Assembly (NCBI RefSeq): GCF_001442625.1
Contig: NZ_LMZQ01000012.1
Span: 62,001-126,000, forward strand
Reading direction: 5' to 3'
Source of the DNA: Pedobacter ginsenosidimutans
GTDB taxonomy: Bacteria; Bacteroidota; Bacteroidia; Sphingobacteriales; Sphingobacteriaceae
Length of the DNA: 64,000 nt
Positions 29,189 through 38,128 of the stretch are shown piece by piece; the stretch's first letter is position 1, and each line of letters opens with the position of its first letter. Position numbers and translations under genes: made by a program. The notes beneath the pieces are model-generated. The model was given only the letters and a program-made list of their open reading frames with translations. It made no database searches and was not told the origin of the DNA.

Positions 29189-30199
29189 TTAAAATTCTGA
29201 AACTCCGTTTACAGTTGTATATTTCATGGTATATTTCACCCCCGGGTTCATGTAAGAATAAGCGCTATGGCTCATTAATGCAGCCTCGTGGAAACCACAA
29301 AGAATCAATTTTAGTTTATTGGTGTAAGTGTTTATATCGCCAATAGCATAAATTCCAGGGATGTTTGTCGAATAATCATCAACATTAACCTCAATTGCAC
29401 TTTTGTTGATATTTAAGTTCCAATCTTCAATCGGGCCTAATTTAGGACTCAAACCAAACAAAGGAATTAAGTGATCAGCTTCTACCACCGTTTTTTCCAT
29501 GGTACGGTTCTGTACAATTTCAACTTGTTCTAATTTGTCTGTTCCCTGTACTGCCTGAAGGTTGCTGTTTAAAATCAAATTGATTTTTCCGCTTTCTGCC
29601 AAGGCCATTACTTTAGCAACCGAATCTGGAGCACCACGGAAACTCTCGCTTCTGTGCACCAAAGTTAGTTCAGAACAAACTTCTGCTAAGTAAATGGTCC
29701 AGTCTAAAGCAGAGTCGCCGCCACCGGCAATCACCATTTTCTGATCGCGGTATTTTTCAGGGTCAAGGATCATGTAGTTTACACCTTTACCGTTCTCAAA
29801 GTTCTCTAAGTTTTCTACAGCTGGTTTACGCGGCTCAAAACAGCCTAAACCACCAGCAATTACCACAACTTTAGCTTCGATAACCGTACCCATATTGGTC
29901 GTTAAAACGAAATCTGCTTCGCCACGCTTTTCTAAACCTTCAATACGTTCGCCTAAAGTAAACGTTGGATGGAAAGGTTTTGCCTGCTCCATTAAGTTAT
30001 CGATAAGTTCCTGAGCCAACACAGAAGGATAACCTGGGATATCGTATATCGGTTTTTTAGGGTAAATTTCAGACAGCTGACCACCAACCTGAGGCAGGTA
30101 GTCAATTAAATGGCAACGCATTTTTAATAAACCGGCTTCAAAAATGGCGAATAAGCCAACCGGACCAGCGCCTATTACGGCTATATCAGTAGTGATCAT
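29189..30199 (-). CDS. FAD/NAD(P)-dependent oxidoreductase, ferredoxin-NADP reductase type 2
   Basis: Thioredoxin-reductase-fold flavoprotein, 336 aa, predicted to transfer electrons between NADPH and ferredoxin. The N-terminal FAD site is IAVIGAGPVGLFAIFEAG (GxGxxG from residue 10). The second Rossmann motif for NAD(P) is VIAGGGDSALDW. The C-terminal FAD contact is IPGIYAIGDINTY. No CxxC redox pair of true thioredoxin reductases is present, which supports the YumC-type ferredoxin-NADP reductase class. The adjacent 2Fe-2S ferredoxin gene is its probable partner and shares its transcript. Confidence 0.9.
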   Translation of the reverse strand: MITTDIAVIGAGPVGLFAIFEAGLLKMRCHLIDYLPQVGGQLSEIYPKKPIYDIPGYPSVLAQELIDNLMEQAKPFHPTFTLGERIEGLEKRGEADFVLTTNMGTVIEAKVVVIAGGLGCFEPRKPAVENLENFENGKGVNYMILDPEKYRDQKMVIAGGGDSALDWTIYLAEVCSELTLVHRSESFRGAPDSVAKVMALAESGKINLILNSNLQAVQGTDKLEQVEIVQNRTMEKTVVEADHLIPLFGLSPKLGPIEDWNLNINKSAIEVNVDDYSTNIPGIYAIGDINTYTNKLKLILCGFHEAALMSHSAYSYMNPGVKYTMKYTTVNGVSEF

Positions 30200-30396
30200 T
30201 AAAAAAAATTTGACGCAAAGTTACAAAATAAAGTATTATCAATCCTGTTATTTAGAAATATTCTAGATAATTTTGTAATACTGTTGTATTCAATATTTTA
30301 TATGCTTTGTATTGGGTAAAAACAAAAGTTAAGGGTTTTTAGGGGATTAAAGCAAATTATAATTGGTCTATAGGTTTAGTGGGAAATTTAATCTGC

Positions 30397-30888
30397 TTAC
30401 TCTGCCATATCATAAAAAGATAATATTTTAGCTTTGCCAATAACCCGTTCCCCTTCGTGAATATGCCATACCTGCCCAACATGTAAATATTGATGGAGCG
30501 ATGGGAAATCAAGAAATCTAACTTTTACAATCTTTTTCTCCCCAGGCTCGATCGTTGGCCATTCGCTGAAATTAAGATCACCAATGTAAGTTTGCAATAT
30601 TTGGTCCTGTTTATATTCAAATACATGATTAGGTCTGAAGCCTGATATAATCCCAGTCTTCCTTCCACCTTCACTTGTTGGTTTTAGTTCCAGTTCCGCC
30701 TTTACTAAAACGAGTGGGTTCGAGTTTTCATACTCGATTTCATTAAAACTTACTAATGTGTATTTGTCATACGCCATTAAATCAAAAATTTTTGATTCAC
30801 CTGTTGCTAACCATTTTTTGTAAATAAGCACCCCATTTTGATATAGATACAGCTCATTGTTTTTAATTTCTTTATGAATTTTCATCAT
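30397..30888 (-). CDS. Orphan EF-Tu domain-3-like protein
   Basis: Cytosolic protein of 163 aa without a GTPase domain. Residues about 65-155 look like the third (C-terminal) beta-barrel of elongation factor Tu. The order is VKAELEL, GGRKTGIISGFRPNHVF (EF-Tu: GGRHTPF..GYRPQFYF), IEPGEKKIVKVRFL (EF-Tu: MPGDNVKMTVELI) and LHVGQVWHIHEGERVIGKAKIL (EF-Tu: GLRFAIREGGRTVGAGVV). The N-terminal 60 residues are unlike EF-Tu. Two ATGs open the frame. It starts 11 bp after the prolyl oligopeptidase stop and is probably co-transcribed. Function unknown; by family such a barrel could bind tRNA or another protein. The similarity was judged by eye. Confidence 0.7.
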   Translation of the reverse strand: MMKIHKEIKNNELYLYQNGVLIYKKWLATGESKIFDLMAYDKYTLVSFNEIEYENSNPLVLVKAELELKPTSEGGRKTGIISGFRPNHVFEYKQDQILQTYIGDLNFSEWPTIEPGEKKIVKVRFLDFPSLHQYLHVGQVWHIHEGERVIGKAKILSFYDMAE

Positions 30889-30899
30889 AATTTACTGTT

Positions 30900-33026
30900 C
30901 TACCAACTCATCCCTAAATTCTGAAACACAAAGCTCCACACATCGCTGGCTTCTTCAATCAACTTTGTAGTTGGCTTGCCTGCGCCATGGCCCGCTTTCG
31001 TTTCTATTCTGATTAAAACCGGATTTTCGCCTGTGTATTTATCCTGTAAGGTTGCTGCAAATTTAAATGAATGCGCAGGTACTACGCGATCATCGTGATC
31101 TGCTGTTGTTATTAATGTTGCCGGATAATTAACCCCGCTTTTTAGGTTATGGAGCGGCGAATATTTAATCAGGTAATCAAAATCTTCCTTTTTGTCGCTG
31201 CTTCCGTACTCCACCGCCCAGCCCCAGCCAACTGTAAATTTATGGTAGCGCAGCATATCTAAAACACCAACAGCTGGTAAAGCCACTTTAAACAGATCAG
31301 GTCTTTGGGTCATACAGGCACCTACCAACAGTCCGCCATTAGAACCACCAGATATGGCAATTTTGGTGGGATTGGTGTACTTCTCTTTAACCAGGTATTC
31401 GGCTGCGGCAATAAAATCGTCGAAAACGTTCTGTTTTTTTGCTAACATACCGCCTTTATGCCAGGCCTCGCCATACTCACTTCCACCACGTAAACTTGGC
31501 TGTACGTAAATCCCGCCACGCTCTAAAAACAACATTCTAGATAGGCTGAACCCAGGTGTTAAACTAACCTGAAAACCACCGTAGGCATACAGATAAACAG
31601 GATTGTTACCATCCAGTTTGATGCCTTTTTTGTGTACGATAAACATCGGTACTTTTGTGCCATCTTTTGATGGGTAAAACACCTGTTTGGTTTCGTAGTT
31701 ATCGGTATTAAATTGGAGGTCTGATTTTTTATATACTATTGATTCGCTTCTATTAATGTCGTAACGGTAAATCGTACCGGGAGTGGTAAAATTAGAAAAG
31801 GTGTAAAAGAATTCTTTGTCTTCTTTGTATCCACCAAAACCCCCAATGGTTCCAATGGCTGGCAGTTTTACATCGCCAATTTTCTTTCCGCTTAAATCAA
31901 ACTGAACAATATTGGTGCTTGCATCTTTTAAGTAGGATGCCCAAAGAAATCCGCCACCAGTTCCAATACCTTCTAAAGCCAATTTCGATTCAGGAATAAT
32001 TTTCTGCCAGTTTTTAGGATCTGCATTTTTTGGATCAACCAAAACCACTTGTTTATTTTCGGCACCCAGATCAGTGTTTACCAATAGTTTGTCGCCAACG
32101 TTATCAATAACGCTGTGGTTGTTTTCAAAACCCTTAACCAACAAGGCGATTTTACTGTTTGGTGCGTTCAGATCTTGATAGTACAATGCATTGCCCGAAG
32201 TGCCGGCGCTGGCGTAAACCACCAGAAAGCGTTCATCTTCGGTAACATTGGCACCGAAATATAGATTTGGATTGGTTTTGTCTTCAAAAATTAACTGATC
32301 ATTTCGCTGCTGATCGCCCAATTTGTGGAAATACACTTTTTGGTATTTGTTGGCTGCAGAAAGATCAGTTCCTTTAATAGGTTCATCAAATTTACTATAA
32401 TAAAAACCATCGCCTTTCCAGGCTGCGCCAGAGAATTTGGTCCATTTCAGTTCATCGGCCAATTTGGTTTTGCTGGCTATTTCCATTACGTAAATATTGC
32501 TCCAGTCTGATCCTGCTTGCGCAACCGAATAGGCCAGGTATTTTTTGTCGTGAGAGAAGCCCAAAAGCGAAACGGCTGCCGTTCCGTCTTTTGTAAGTTT
32601 ATTTGGATCGAGAAAAACTTCTTCTTTGCCATCTAACCCTTTTTTCATAAACCAGATGCTTTGGTTTTGAAGCCCGTCATTTTTGGTGAAGAAATAATAT
32701 TCGCCAACCTTAAATGGTGCGCTTTCTTTAGGGTAGTTCCATAGTGCTGTTAAACGCTTTTTAATGTCAGCACGGTAAGGGATCTGCTCGAGATAGTTTT
32801 CTGTTACCTTATTCTCGGCTATAACCCAGGCTTTTGTCTCTGCTGAGGTATCATTCTCTAGCCATCTGTAAGGATCTGAAATGGTTGTTCCGAAATAATT
32901 ATCTTTTGTGCTGTCTTTTTTTGTTTCAGGGTATTTCATCAATGTTATTTTTTCTGCAGGTTTTTTGCCTTGGTTGCAGGCAAACAGACTTAATGCAAAT
33001 AAGCTCAATACAATTTGTTTTTTCAT
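30900..33026 (-). CDS. Prolyl oligopeptidase family serine peptidase (S9A), lipoprotein
   Basis: Peptidase cleaving short peptides after proline. It has 708 aa, with a lipoprotein-type signal (MKKQIVLSLFALSLFAC, Cys17), so it is probably anchored in the periplasm. Residues about 25-430 form the seven-bladed propeller that filters substrate size (start YPETKKDSTKDNYFGTTISDPYRWLEND, a family hallmark). The C-terminal alpha/beta-hydrolase has Ser562 in GGSNGG, Asp645/646 in DHDDRVVPAHS and His680 in KAGHGAG. All catalytic residues are present. The downstream EF-Tu-like gene follows at 11 bp. Confidence 0.94.
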   Translation of the reverse strand: MKKQIVLSLFALSLFACNQGKKPAEKITLMKYPETKKDSTKDNYFGTTISDPYRWLENDTSAETKAWVIAENKVTENYLEQIPYRADIKKRLTALWNYPKESAPFKVGEYYFFTKNDGLQNQSIWFMKKGLDGKEEVFLDPNKLTKDGTAAVSLLGFSHDKKYLAYSVAQAGSDWSNIYVMEIASKTKLADELKWTKFSGAAWKGDGFYYSKFDEPIKGTDLSAANKYQKVYFHKLGDQQRNDQLIFEDKTNPNLYFGANVTEDERFLVVYASAGTSGNALYYQDLNAPNSKIALLVKGFENNHSVIDNVGDKLLVNTDLGAENKQVVLVDPKNADPKNWQKIIPESKLALEGIGTGGGFLWASYLKDASTNIVQFDLSGKKIGDVKLPAIGTIGGFGGYKEDKEFFYTFSNFTTPGTIYRYDINRSESIVYKKSDLQFNTDNYETKQVFYPSKDGTKVPMFIVHKKGIKLDGNNPVYLYAYGGFQVSLTPGFSLSRMLFLERGGIYVQPSLRGGSEYGEAWHKGGMLAKKQNVFDDFIAAAEYLVKEKYTNPTKIAISGGSNGGLLVGACMTQRPDLFKVALPAVGVLDMLRYHKFTVGWGWAVEYGSSDKKEDFDYLIKYSPLHNLKSGVNYPATLITTADHDDRVVPAHSFKFAATLQDKYTGENPVLIRIETKAGHGAGKPTTKLIEEASDVWSFVFQNLGMSW

Positions 33027-33049
33027 CTTTAATAAGATTTGTTTACTAA

Positions 33050-33590
33050 TATATGTCTTTTTTTCCTTTGGGTTGATTGCACAGATTTTAGAGGTTTTTC
33101 CTTTGGGTTGATTGCACAGATTAAGGTGTTTTAAGCTTTAGTCTTTTAGCTTTCGGGGTTTTCACCATTGAGAAATTAAGGAAATTAAGTTTTTTGCCAC
33201 GGAAACACAGATTTACACGGAGTTTGGCTCCTTGTTTAGTCTCTGGTCTTTTTACTTTAGTCTTTAAGCTTTTCGCCTGCGGGGTTTTCACCATTGAGAA
33301 ATTAAGGAAATTAAGTTTTTTGCCACGGAAACACAGATTTACACGGAGTTTGGCTCCTTGTTTAGTCTCTGGTCTTTTTACTTTAGTCTTTAAGCTTTTC
33401 GCCTGCGGGGTTTTCATCATTGAGAAATTAAGGAAATTAAGTTTTTTGCCACGGAGACATAGATTTACACAGAGTTTGGCTCCTTATTTTAGTCTCCGGT
33501 CTTTCTACTTTAGTCTTTCAGCTTTTTTCCTTACGGGATGATTACGCAGATTTTGAGATTGCACAGATTATAGTCTTTCAGCTTTTTGCC
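33050..33590. repeat. Intergenic repeat array with a 126-bp tandem unit
   Basis: The gap between the S9 peptidase and the phosphoesterase is almost wholly repeats. A 35-bp direct repeat (TTTTCCTTTG...) starts at 33061 and 33096. A 126-bp unit begins at about 33155, 33281 and 33407 (anchor GGGGTTTTCA), the first two nearly identical and the third diverged. Each unit contains GCCACGGA(A/G)ACA(C/T)AGATTTACAC, a phrase typical of non-coding repeats in Bacteroidota. Because 126 is a multiple of three, frames on both strands stay open and give 42-residue periodic peptides, which I regard as accidental. Confidence 0.8.
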
Positions 33591-33591
33591 T

Positions 33592-33599
33592 TACCTTTG
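33592..33599 (+). promoter_or_regulatory. Candidate -7 element TACCTTTG
   Basis: Exact TAnnTTTG match at the end of the repeat array and only 9 bp before the ATG of the phosphoesterase gene, so the transcript may be nearly leaderless. I see no good -33 element. Confidence 0.35.
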
Positions 33600-33608
33600 A
33601 ATTTGTAC

Positions 33609-34358
33609 ATGGTTAAGAATATTTACTTCGCTTCTGATTTTCATTTAGGCACTCCAAATTATGCTGAAAGCCGTGCCCGTGAAACGCGTATTGTAAGCTG
33701 GTTAAACTTTATAGAACCGAATTGCAGTGAGCTATTTTTAATGGGCGATATTTTCGATTTTTGGTTCGAGTATTCGAAGGTGATTCCGAAAGGATTTATA
33801 CGTTTACAGGGGAAATTGGCTGCCATGGCCGATACGGGTATAAAAATCTATTTTTTTAAAGGTAACCATGATATGTGGGTGCGCGATTATTTCACGCAGG
33901 AAATTGGCATGGAAATCATCAGCGATGAACTGATCATTGAAAGAGGTGGTAAAAAATTCTACCTGCATCACGGCGATGGCTTAGGGCCGGGCGATAACAA
34001 ATATAAATTCTTAAGAAAGATTTTTAGAAGCAAGTTTTGCCAATGGTTATTTGCCCGTTTGCATCCAAATCTGGGTATCGGTATTGCAAATGGTTGGAGC
34101 CAGGGTAGTAGGGCTGCACAAACCGAAAAAGAAGTTTTTTTAGGCGAAGATAAAGAATGGCTGGCCATTTATGCCAAGGAACAGTTGCAGAAAGCACATT
34201 TCGATTATTTTATTTTCGGGCACAGGCACTTGCCGCTCGATATAGAATTGGGTAATGGAAGCCGGTATGTTAATATTGGCGAATGGCTCAACTATAATAC
34301 TTATGGGGTATTCGATGGTATGGATTTGAAGTTGGAATACTATAACCCAAAGCCGTAA
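33609..34358 (+). CDS. LpxH-like UDP-2,3-diacylglucosamine diphosphatase
   Basis: Calcineurin-like phosphoesterase of 249 aa predicted to release lipid X and UMP in lipid A synthesis, at the inner face of the inner membrane. Metal-binding motifs appear in order: SDFHLG, GDIFDFWFEY, KGNHDMW, HHGDGLGPGD and GHRHLPLD. FDFWFEY and the later RLHPNLGIGIANGWSQ match Bacteroidota members annotated in this role. I chose the ATG at 33609; a TTG twelve bases earlier is in frame but overlaps the -7 element. LpxG or another phosphoesterase of the same fold is an alternative. It stands alone. Confidence 0.82.
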   Translation: MVKNIYFASDFHLGTPNYAESRARETRIVSWLNFIEPNCSELFLMGDIFDFWFEYSKVIPKGFIRLQGKLAAMADTGIKIYFFKGNHDMWVRDYFTQEIGMEIISDELIIERGGKKFYLHHGDGLGPGDNKYKFLRKIFRSKFCQWLFARLHPNLGIGIANGWSQGSRAAQTEKEVFLGEDKEWLAIYAKEQLQKAHFDYFIFGHRHLPLDIELGNGSRYVNIGEWLNYNTYGVFDGMDLKLEYYNPKP

Positions 34359-34710
34359 TATTTTTGTTTTTTGGGAAGCAGTGTCTATAGCTTTTTTTAA
34401 TATTCGTCGGGAGCTGCCACTACATCCGATGGCTATCGGACTCCGTTTAGATACATCAGTTTCTGCTGCTATTTGGGTTTGCATAGGGCCTATAATGCAC
34501 CGTTCTTTGCTCCTAAACCCGATAAAACGGAAAGCCCACAGCGTAGCGAGGACTTGAAGTGATAGCGGGGCTATCGGCCGCTACTGGCTCAGAACCTTTC
34601 ATTTTCAAATTGACCTATAATGATTTCAATTTATGCCTAAGCGATTAACCAGTTCAAACGGTTAAGCAATTAACCCCTCCATCCAAACAAACTAATTCAG
34701 CTTTTTTCCT
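34359..34710. repeat. Intergenic region with dispersed repeats
   Basis: The 416-bp gap before prfA contains the palindrome TCCGATGGCTATCGGA (34425-34440, one base different from 23075-23090, so with one mismatch in the fold). At 34505-34603 it also holds a copy of the unit found at 28590-28685. No coding sequence is convincing. Confidence 0.65.
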
Positions 34711-34718
34711 TATTTTTG
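34711..34718 (+). promoter_or_regulatory. Candidate -7 element TATTTTTG of prfA
   Basis: Exact TAnnTTTG, 56 bp upstream of the prfA start codon. No clear -33 element is visible. Confidence 0.4.
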
Positions 34719-34774
34719 CATTTCCTGAATTTTTGGGTCTATAGGATCGTCAGGAAATTTCAACAAGAATAAAT

Positions 34775-35848
34775 ATGTTAGATAAATTAGAAGCTATAAA
34801 GCTGCGTTGGGAAGATGTGGAAGAATCGTTGAGCAATCCGGATGTAATTCAGGATATGAAACGTTTTGCGGCTTTAAATAAAGAATATAAAGACTTAGGC
34901 AAGATTGTAGATGAATATAAAATCTACAAAAATGTGATGAGTAATATTGATGCCAACAAAGAAATTTTAGCTACTGAGAAAGATGCTGAAATGCGTGAGA
35001 TGGCAAAAGAAGAACTCGATCTTTTGTTAAAACAACAGGAAGAAATGGAAAGCAATATCCGTTTGATGTTGATTCCTAAAGATCCTGAAGATGCTAAGAA
35101 TGCGGTATTCGAGATCCGTGGTGGTACTGGTGGCGATGAGGCGGCTTTATTTGCCGGCGATTTATACCGCATGTATACCCGTTATTTCGAAACTAAGGGC
35201 TGGAAAGTGGAAACGGTTGATGTAACGGAAGGTACAGCGGGCGGTTATAAAGAGGTGATCTTAAAAGTGAGTGGCGATGATGTATATGGTCAGTTAAAGT
35301 ACGAAAGTGGCGTACACCGTGTGCAACGTGTGCCTGATACTGAAACACAGGGCCGCGTGCATACTTCAGCTGCATCTGTAGCTGTTTTGCCTGAAGCAGA
35401 AGAAATCGATCTTTACATTAACCCTGCAGATATCGAACTGCAAACTTCGCGCTCAGGTGGTGCAGGTGGACAGAACGTAAATAAGGTAGAAACTAAAGTG
35501 CAGTTAACGCACAAGCCATCGGGTATTGTGGTGGTTTGCCAGCAAGAACGTTCGCAATTGGGTAACCGTGTTATTGCGATGGAGATGTTGCGTAGCAAAC
35601 TTTACGATATCGAATTGCAGAAAAAGAATGGTGATATTGCCGCTAAACGTAAAACAATGGTATCAACCGGCGATCGTTCAGCCAAGATCAGGACTTACAA
35701 TTATCCACAAGGTCGTGTTACCGAACACCGTATTGGATTAACGATGTACAACTTGCCAAGCATTATGGATGGCGATATTCAGGAGATTATTGATGCACTT
35801 CAGTTCGCAGAAAATGCAGAAAAGATGCAGGAAGGTGCTGTAGGATAA
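34775..35848 (+). CDS. prfA: Peptide chain release factor 1
   Basis: Class I release factor that ends translation at UAA and UAG. It has 357 aa, the normal length. The domain with [29 protein letters not shown] is characteristic of RF1 rather than RF2. The GGQ catalytic tripeptide is residues 231-233 ([16 protein letters not shown]), whose Gln is methylated in other bacteria. The N-terminal coiled helical domain spans residues 1-95. No frameshift is present, as expected for RF1. A tRNA-Asp gene follows 103 bp later but has its own promoter. Confidence 0.97.
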   Translation: MLDKLEAIKLRWEDVEESLSNPDVIQDMKRFAALNKEYKDLGKIVDEYKIYKNVMSNIDANKEILATEKDAEMREMAKEELDLLLKQQEEMESNIRLMLIPKDPEDAKNAVFEIRGGTGGDEAALFAGDLYRMYTRYFETKGWKVETVDVTEGTAGGYKEVILKVSGDDVYGQLKYESGVHRVQRVPDTETQGRVHTSAASVAVLPEAEEIDLYINPADIELQTSRSGGAGGQNVNKVETKVQLTHKPSGIVVVCQQERSQLGNRVIAMEMLRSKLYDIELQKKNGDIAAKRKTMVSTGDRSAKIRTYNYPQGRVTEHRIGLTMYNLPSIMDGDIQEIIDALQFAENAEKMQEGAVG

Positions 35849-35874
35849 GGGGTTAAGTATTTTTTAAAAAAAAG

Positions 35875-35905
35875 TTTGCGAATTAAGATATAGTCTCTAT
35901 ATTTG
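35875..35905 (+). promoter_or_regulatory. Promoter of the first tRNA-Asp
   Basis: TTTG at 35875-35878 and TATATTTG at 35898-35905 are separated by 19 bp, an excellent Bacteroidota promoter. The tRNA starts 46 bp downstream. The upstream region of the second tRNA-Asp carries the same TATATTTG. Confidence 0.75.
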
Positions 35906-35951
35906 CAACCTCGAAAGAGACAAGAGGTTCGAACTTTAAAGAAGAACAAAA

Positions 35952-36025
35952 GGAGTGGTAGTTCAGCTGGTTAGAATGCCTGCCTGTCACGCAGGAGGTC
36001 GCGGGTTCGAGTCCCGTCCATTCCG
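35952..36025 (+). tRNA. tRNA-Asp (anticodon GTC), first copy
   Basis: 74-nt cloverleaf. The acceptor stem GGAGTGG pairs with CCATTCC (one G-T), the D arm is GTTCAGCTGGTTAGAAT, the anticodon stem CCTGC/GCAGG encloses the loop CTGTCAC with anticodon GTC, and the T arm is CGGGTTCGAGTCCCG. Discriminator G36025. CCA follows at 36026-36028. A terminator hairpin begins 25 bp later. Confidence 0.97.
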
Positions 36026-36050
36026 CCAAAAGCATTTTAAAAATGTTCAA

Positions 36051-36083
36051 AAGCCTTTAAATCATATGATTTAGAGGCTTTTT
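36051..36083 (+). terminator. Terminator of the first tRNA-Asp
   Basis: A 12-15-bp stem AAGCCTTTAAATCAT/ATGATTTAGAGGCTT is followed by a T-run. Confidence 0.85.
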
Positions 36084-36322
36084 GGTTTTTAAGCCCTTCC
36101 AAAGCAAACCGAATTATTCATTATCTAAGCGCGTCATTTATGACGTCTTTATTTTGAAAAAAAGACGCGCTGAAATCTTTATAATAATCTGATTAGCAAC
36201 ATGTTCTGTTATTGAACATCTTGTTTTAAAGACGCTGCATTTCGACATTTGTTTTACCCTTTAATGTTGATGCGATACAAGACCGCGCACGATCATACAG
36301 CAGCTTTTATACAGTGGAAATA

Positions 36323-36366
36323 ATTTCGGCAATAGTAGACAGGGGATTCCGTTCCAAACTGTACAC
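36323..36366 (-). mobile_element. IS21-like end-repeat remnant
   Basis: On the minus strand the segment reads GTGTACAGTTTGGAACGG...CTGTCTACTATTGCCGAAAT, the repeated TGTnAnnTTnnCCGAAA pattern expected at IS21-family ends. Similar blocks stand at 38981-39026 (minus) and 39353-39446 (plus). No transposase gene is attached. Confidence 0.4.
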
Positions 36367-36458
36367 CCGAAGAAGCTGCCTTGAGCACAAAAACAACCAC
36401 TGATCAGGTTGGCTTTAAATAATGGGGAATTAATAGTTTTGTCCATAATAACATTTTA

Positions 36459-36800
36459 ATGGTTCTTGGGGATGAGAAAATAAATGGTGCAGGAGACCAT
36501 TACATTTTATCTGGTAATATATTAGAGTATTATCAGTCTCCATTTTACGAGATGCCCCAGTACTTACAAGACACATCAACATTAAATTATCTTAACATGC
36601 CATGTTGGTTTCATTTTAGAAGGAGAATACAGAGGGTGAATAACTTAATAGCGCAGGAATTTACTTTAGAAAATTATGTCTGTAGTGGCAATGAAATATT
36701 ATATTTAGATGATGATCTGATTGAGATTTTCGAGAAGAGTATACGTCCTTTATTAGTCAAATCAGAGAGCAAGTATTGTAATGTTGTCTTTCATGATTAA
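36459..36800 (+). CDS. Hypothetical protein, 113 aa
   Basis: An open frame of 113 codons with a reasonable amino-acid composition (MVLGDEKINGAGDHYILSGNILEYYQSPFYEMPQYLQ...). It has no signal peptide, membrane segment or motif I recognise. It stands alone between the first tRNA-Asp and the TlpA-like gene, in a stretch with mobile-element remnants, and might be a fragment of a larger gene. The regions on both sides (36084-36458 and 36801-37022) show nothing further apart from the IS-like remnant. Confidence 0.4.
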   Translation: MVLGDEKINGAGDHYILSGNILEYYQSPFYEMPQYLQDTSTLNYLNMPCWFHFRRRIQRVNNLIAQEFTLENYVCSGNEILYLDDDLIEIFEKSIRPLLVKSESKYCNVVFHD

Positions 36801-37022
36801 TAGCTCTAACTTTTTAGCGAAAAAAATAATTTTAGGCGTACAACCTTAGTTAAAGTTTAAGTACAACTGGAATCAAAAATTTTTGCGTATAGCTTGGGAA
36901 GTATTACCTTATGAATAGTTGTTAGTTTTAAGTAGTTGATTCATTTAAATCTCTTTTTTGATTTCAATCTGCCTATGGATAACCAGAAGCTAGATAGCTT
37001 TGATGCTGTTGGATAAGATGAA

Positions 37023-37775
37023 TTATTGTTGATTTGAATTTCCGATAAGTTTGTCAATAATTTTGGTGAAGTCATTGTCATCATGGACCGATGGCTCGCC
37101 GCTTGTATTTATTGGATAACCGTCTTGGATGTATCTCAGTATTCCAAAACTGTCAACAAACAAATTTTTAGGAAGTGCTTTAATTTTAAGCTCTTTTTCA
37201 TAGATTTTGCCATCTGTTAGTACCTGAAAATTAAAATCTTTATTCTTTAAAAATTCAAGTAAGTGATCGTTGTCGGTGTTATTCTCGGTGATGGCTATAA
37301 AATTCATTTTGCCCTCATACTTCTTTTTAAGTCTGCTTAGCTGGGGCATTTCTTCAATGCATGGCCCGCAATAAGTTGCCCAAAAGTTAATGAGTATGGG
37401 TTTGCCTAAAAATTTTGCAGATGATATTTCGTTACCTAGCATGTCCTTTAGTTTGAAGGCAGGAAGCCTTTGATTTAGTAATAAGAATGTAGAATCTTGT
37501 CTGTATATAAACTTAAGATCTTGAGAATCCCTAACTGTCGATTTTTTTGATACGGAAAAATTGACATAATTAATCACAGTATCATTTTTTATAACTTTAT
37601 TATAAATGACAGCGGTCAGTTCATGAGTAGGGGGTAAGGCTTTTTTTGATGCATTGAATTGAAGTTTTAGTTTAGTCCCCTCTATAAGAGAGCCATTGTT
37701 AAAAGTATATAAATTATGTTGGCAATAGCTTTTAACTGATAAAAATACCAAAACTGTAATCATCACTGTTTTCAT
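37023..37775 (-). CDS. TlpA-like thiol-disulfide oxidoreductase
   Basis: Periplasmic thioredoxin-fold protein, 250 aa, with signal peptide residues 1-18 (ending SYC, then QHN). The C-terminal 140 residues are a TlpA/AhpC-type domain: FKLKDMLGNEISSAKFLGKPILINFWATYCGPCIEEMPQLSRLKKKY, with the redox pair Cys136 and Cys139 (CGPC). The cis-Pro segment appears as IKALPKNLFVDSFGILRY. The N-terminal part is an uncharacterised beta-rich extension common in Bacteroidota TlpA proteins. It would reduce disulfides in exported proteins. It is flanked by tRNA-Asp genes and may be cargo of an integrated element. Confidence 0.85.
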   Translation of the reverse strand: MKTVMITVLVFLSVKSYCQHNLYTFNNGSLIEGTKLKLQFNASKKALPPTHELTAVIYNKVIKNDTVINYVNFSVSKKSTVRDSQDLKFIYRQDSTFLLLNQRLPAFKLKDMLGNEISSAKFLGKPILINFWATYCGPCIEEMPQLSRLKKKYEGKMNFIAITENNTDNDHLLEFLKNKDFNFQVLTDGKIYEKELKIKALPKNLFVDSFGILRYIQDGYPINTSGEPSVHDDNDFTKIIDKLIGNSNQQ

Positions 37776-38093
37776 TGTGCTATGAGATATTTAAAATTCA
37801 AGTTAATTAATTTACATGATGATTAGAGACTATTGTTTTTATTAAATTGCACCACCAAATTTTAAATTATACTCGCGTCATTTGTAGTAGTGTGAAATGG
37901 CAGATAATCTGGTTTGAATATACCATTGCATAACAAGAAATTTAGGTGAATTCCTGGTCAAATGATTAACACAACTTGTATTAATGAGTGATAATACTTA
38001 CTTTTAGTACAGTCAAACAGGTGCAAAAAATGGTGAGCATATAGTGATCAGGTTTCTTTAGCGTAATTTATAGTGCTTATTTTCAAAGATATA
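37776..38093. other. Non-coding stretch upstream of the tRNA-Asp fragment
   Basis: No coding sequence is seen. The last 50 bases (around 38070-38093) resemble the leader of the intact tRNA-Asp genes (TATAGTG..., then AAGAGGT), suggesting that a tRNA transcription unit once stood here. Confidence 0.5.
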
Positions 38094-38122
38094 AGAGGTC
38101 GGTTCGAGTCCCGTCCATTCCG
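38094..38122 (+). pseudogene. tRNA-Asp 3'-end fragment
   Basis: GAGGTC then GGTTCGAGTCCCGTCCATTC and CG equals the variable loop, T arm and acceptor 3' strand of the intact tRNA-Asp genes, with three bases missing at the start of the T stem. The 5' half is absent; tRNA-leader-like sequence directly precedes it. It is either an internally deleted tRNA gene or an attachment-site copy left by an integrated element. Confidence 0.75.
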
Positions 38123-38128
38123 CAACAA

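Noticed and set aside
33155..33535. Possible CRISPR array
   Set aside because: The units are contiguous 126-bp copies without unique spacers, and no cas genes are present.
33121..33541. Long overlapping open frames on both strands with 42-residue periodicity
   Set aside because: They are translations of the 126-bp non-coding tandem repeat; unit length is a multiple of three, which keeps frames open. No start signal or plausible protein.
36261..36446. 61-codon minus-strand frame rich in Cys
   Set aside because: It runs across the IS21-like end repeat and has no start signal or homology that I can see.
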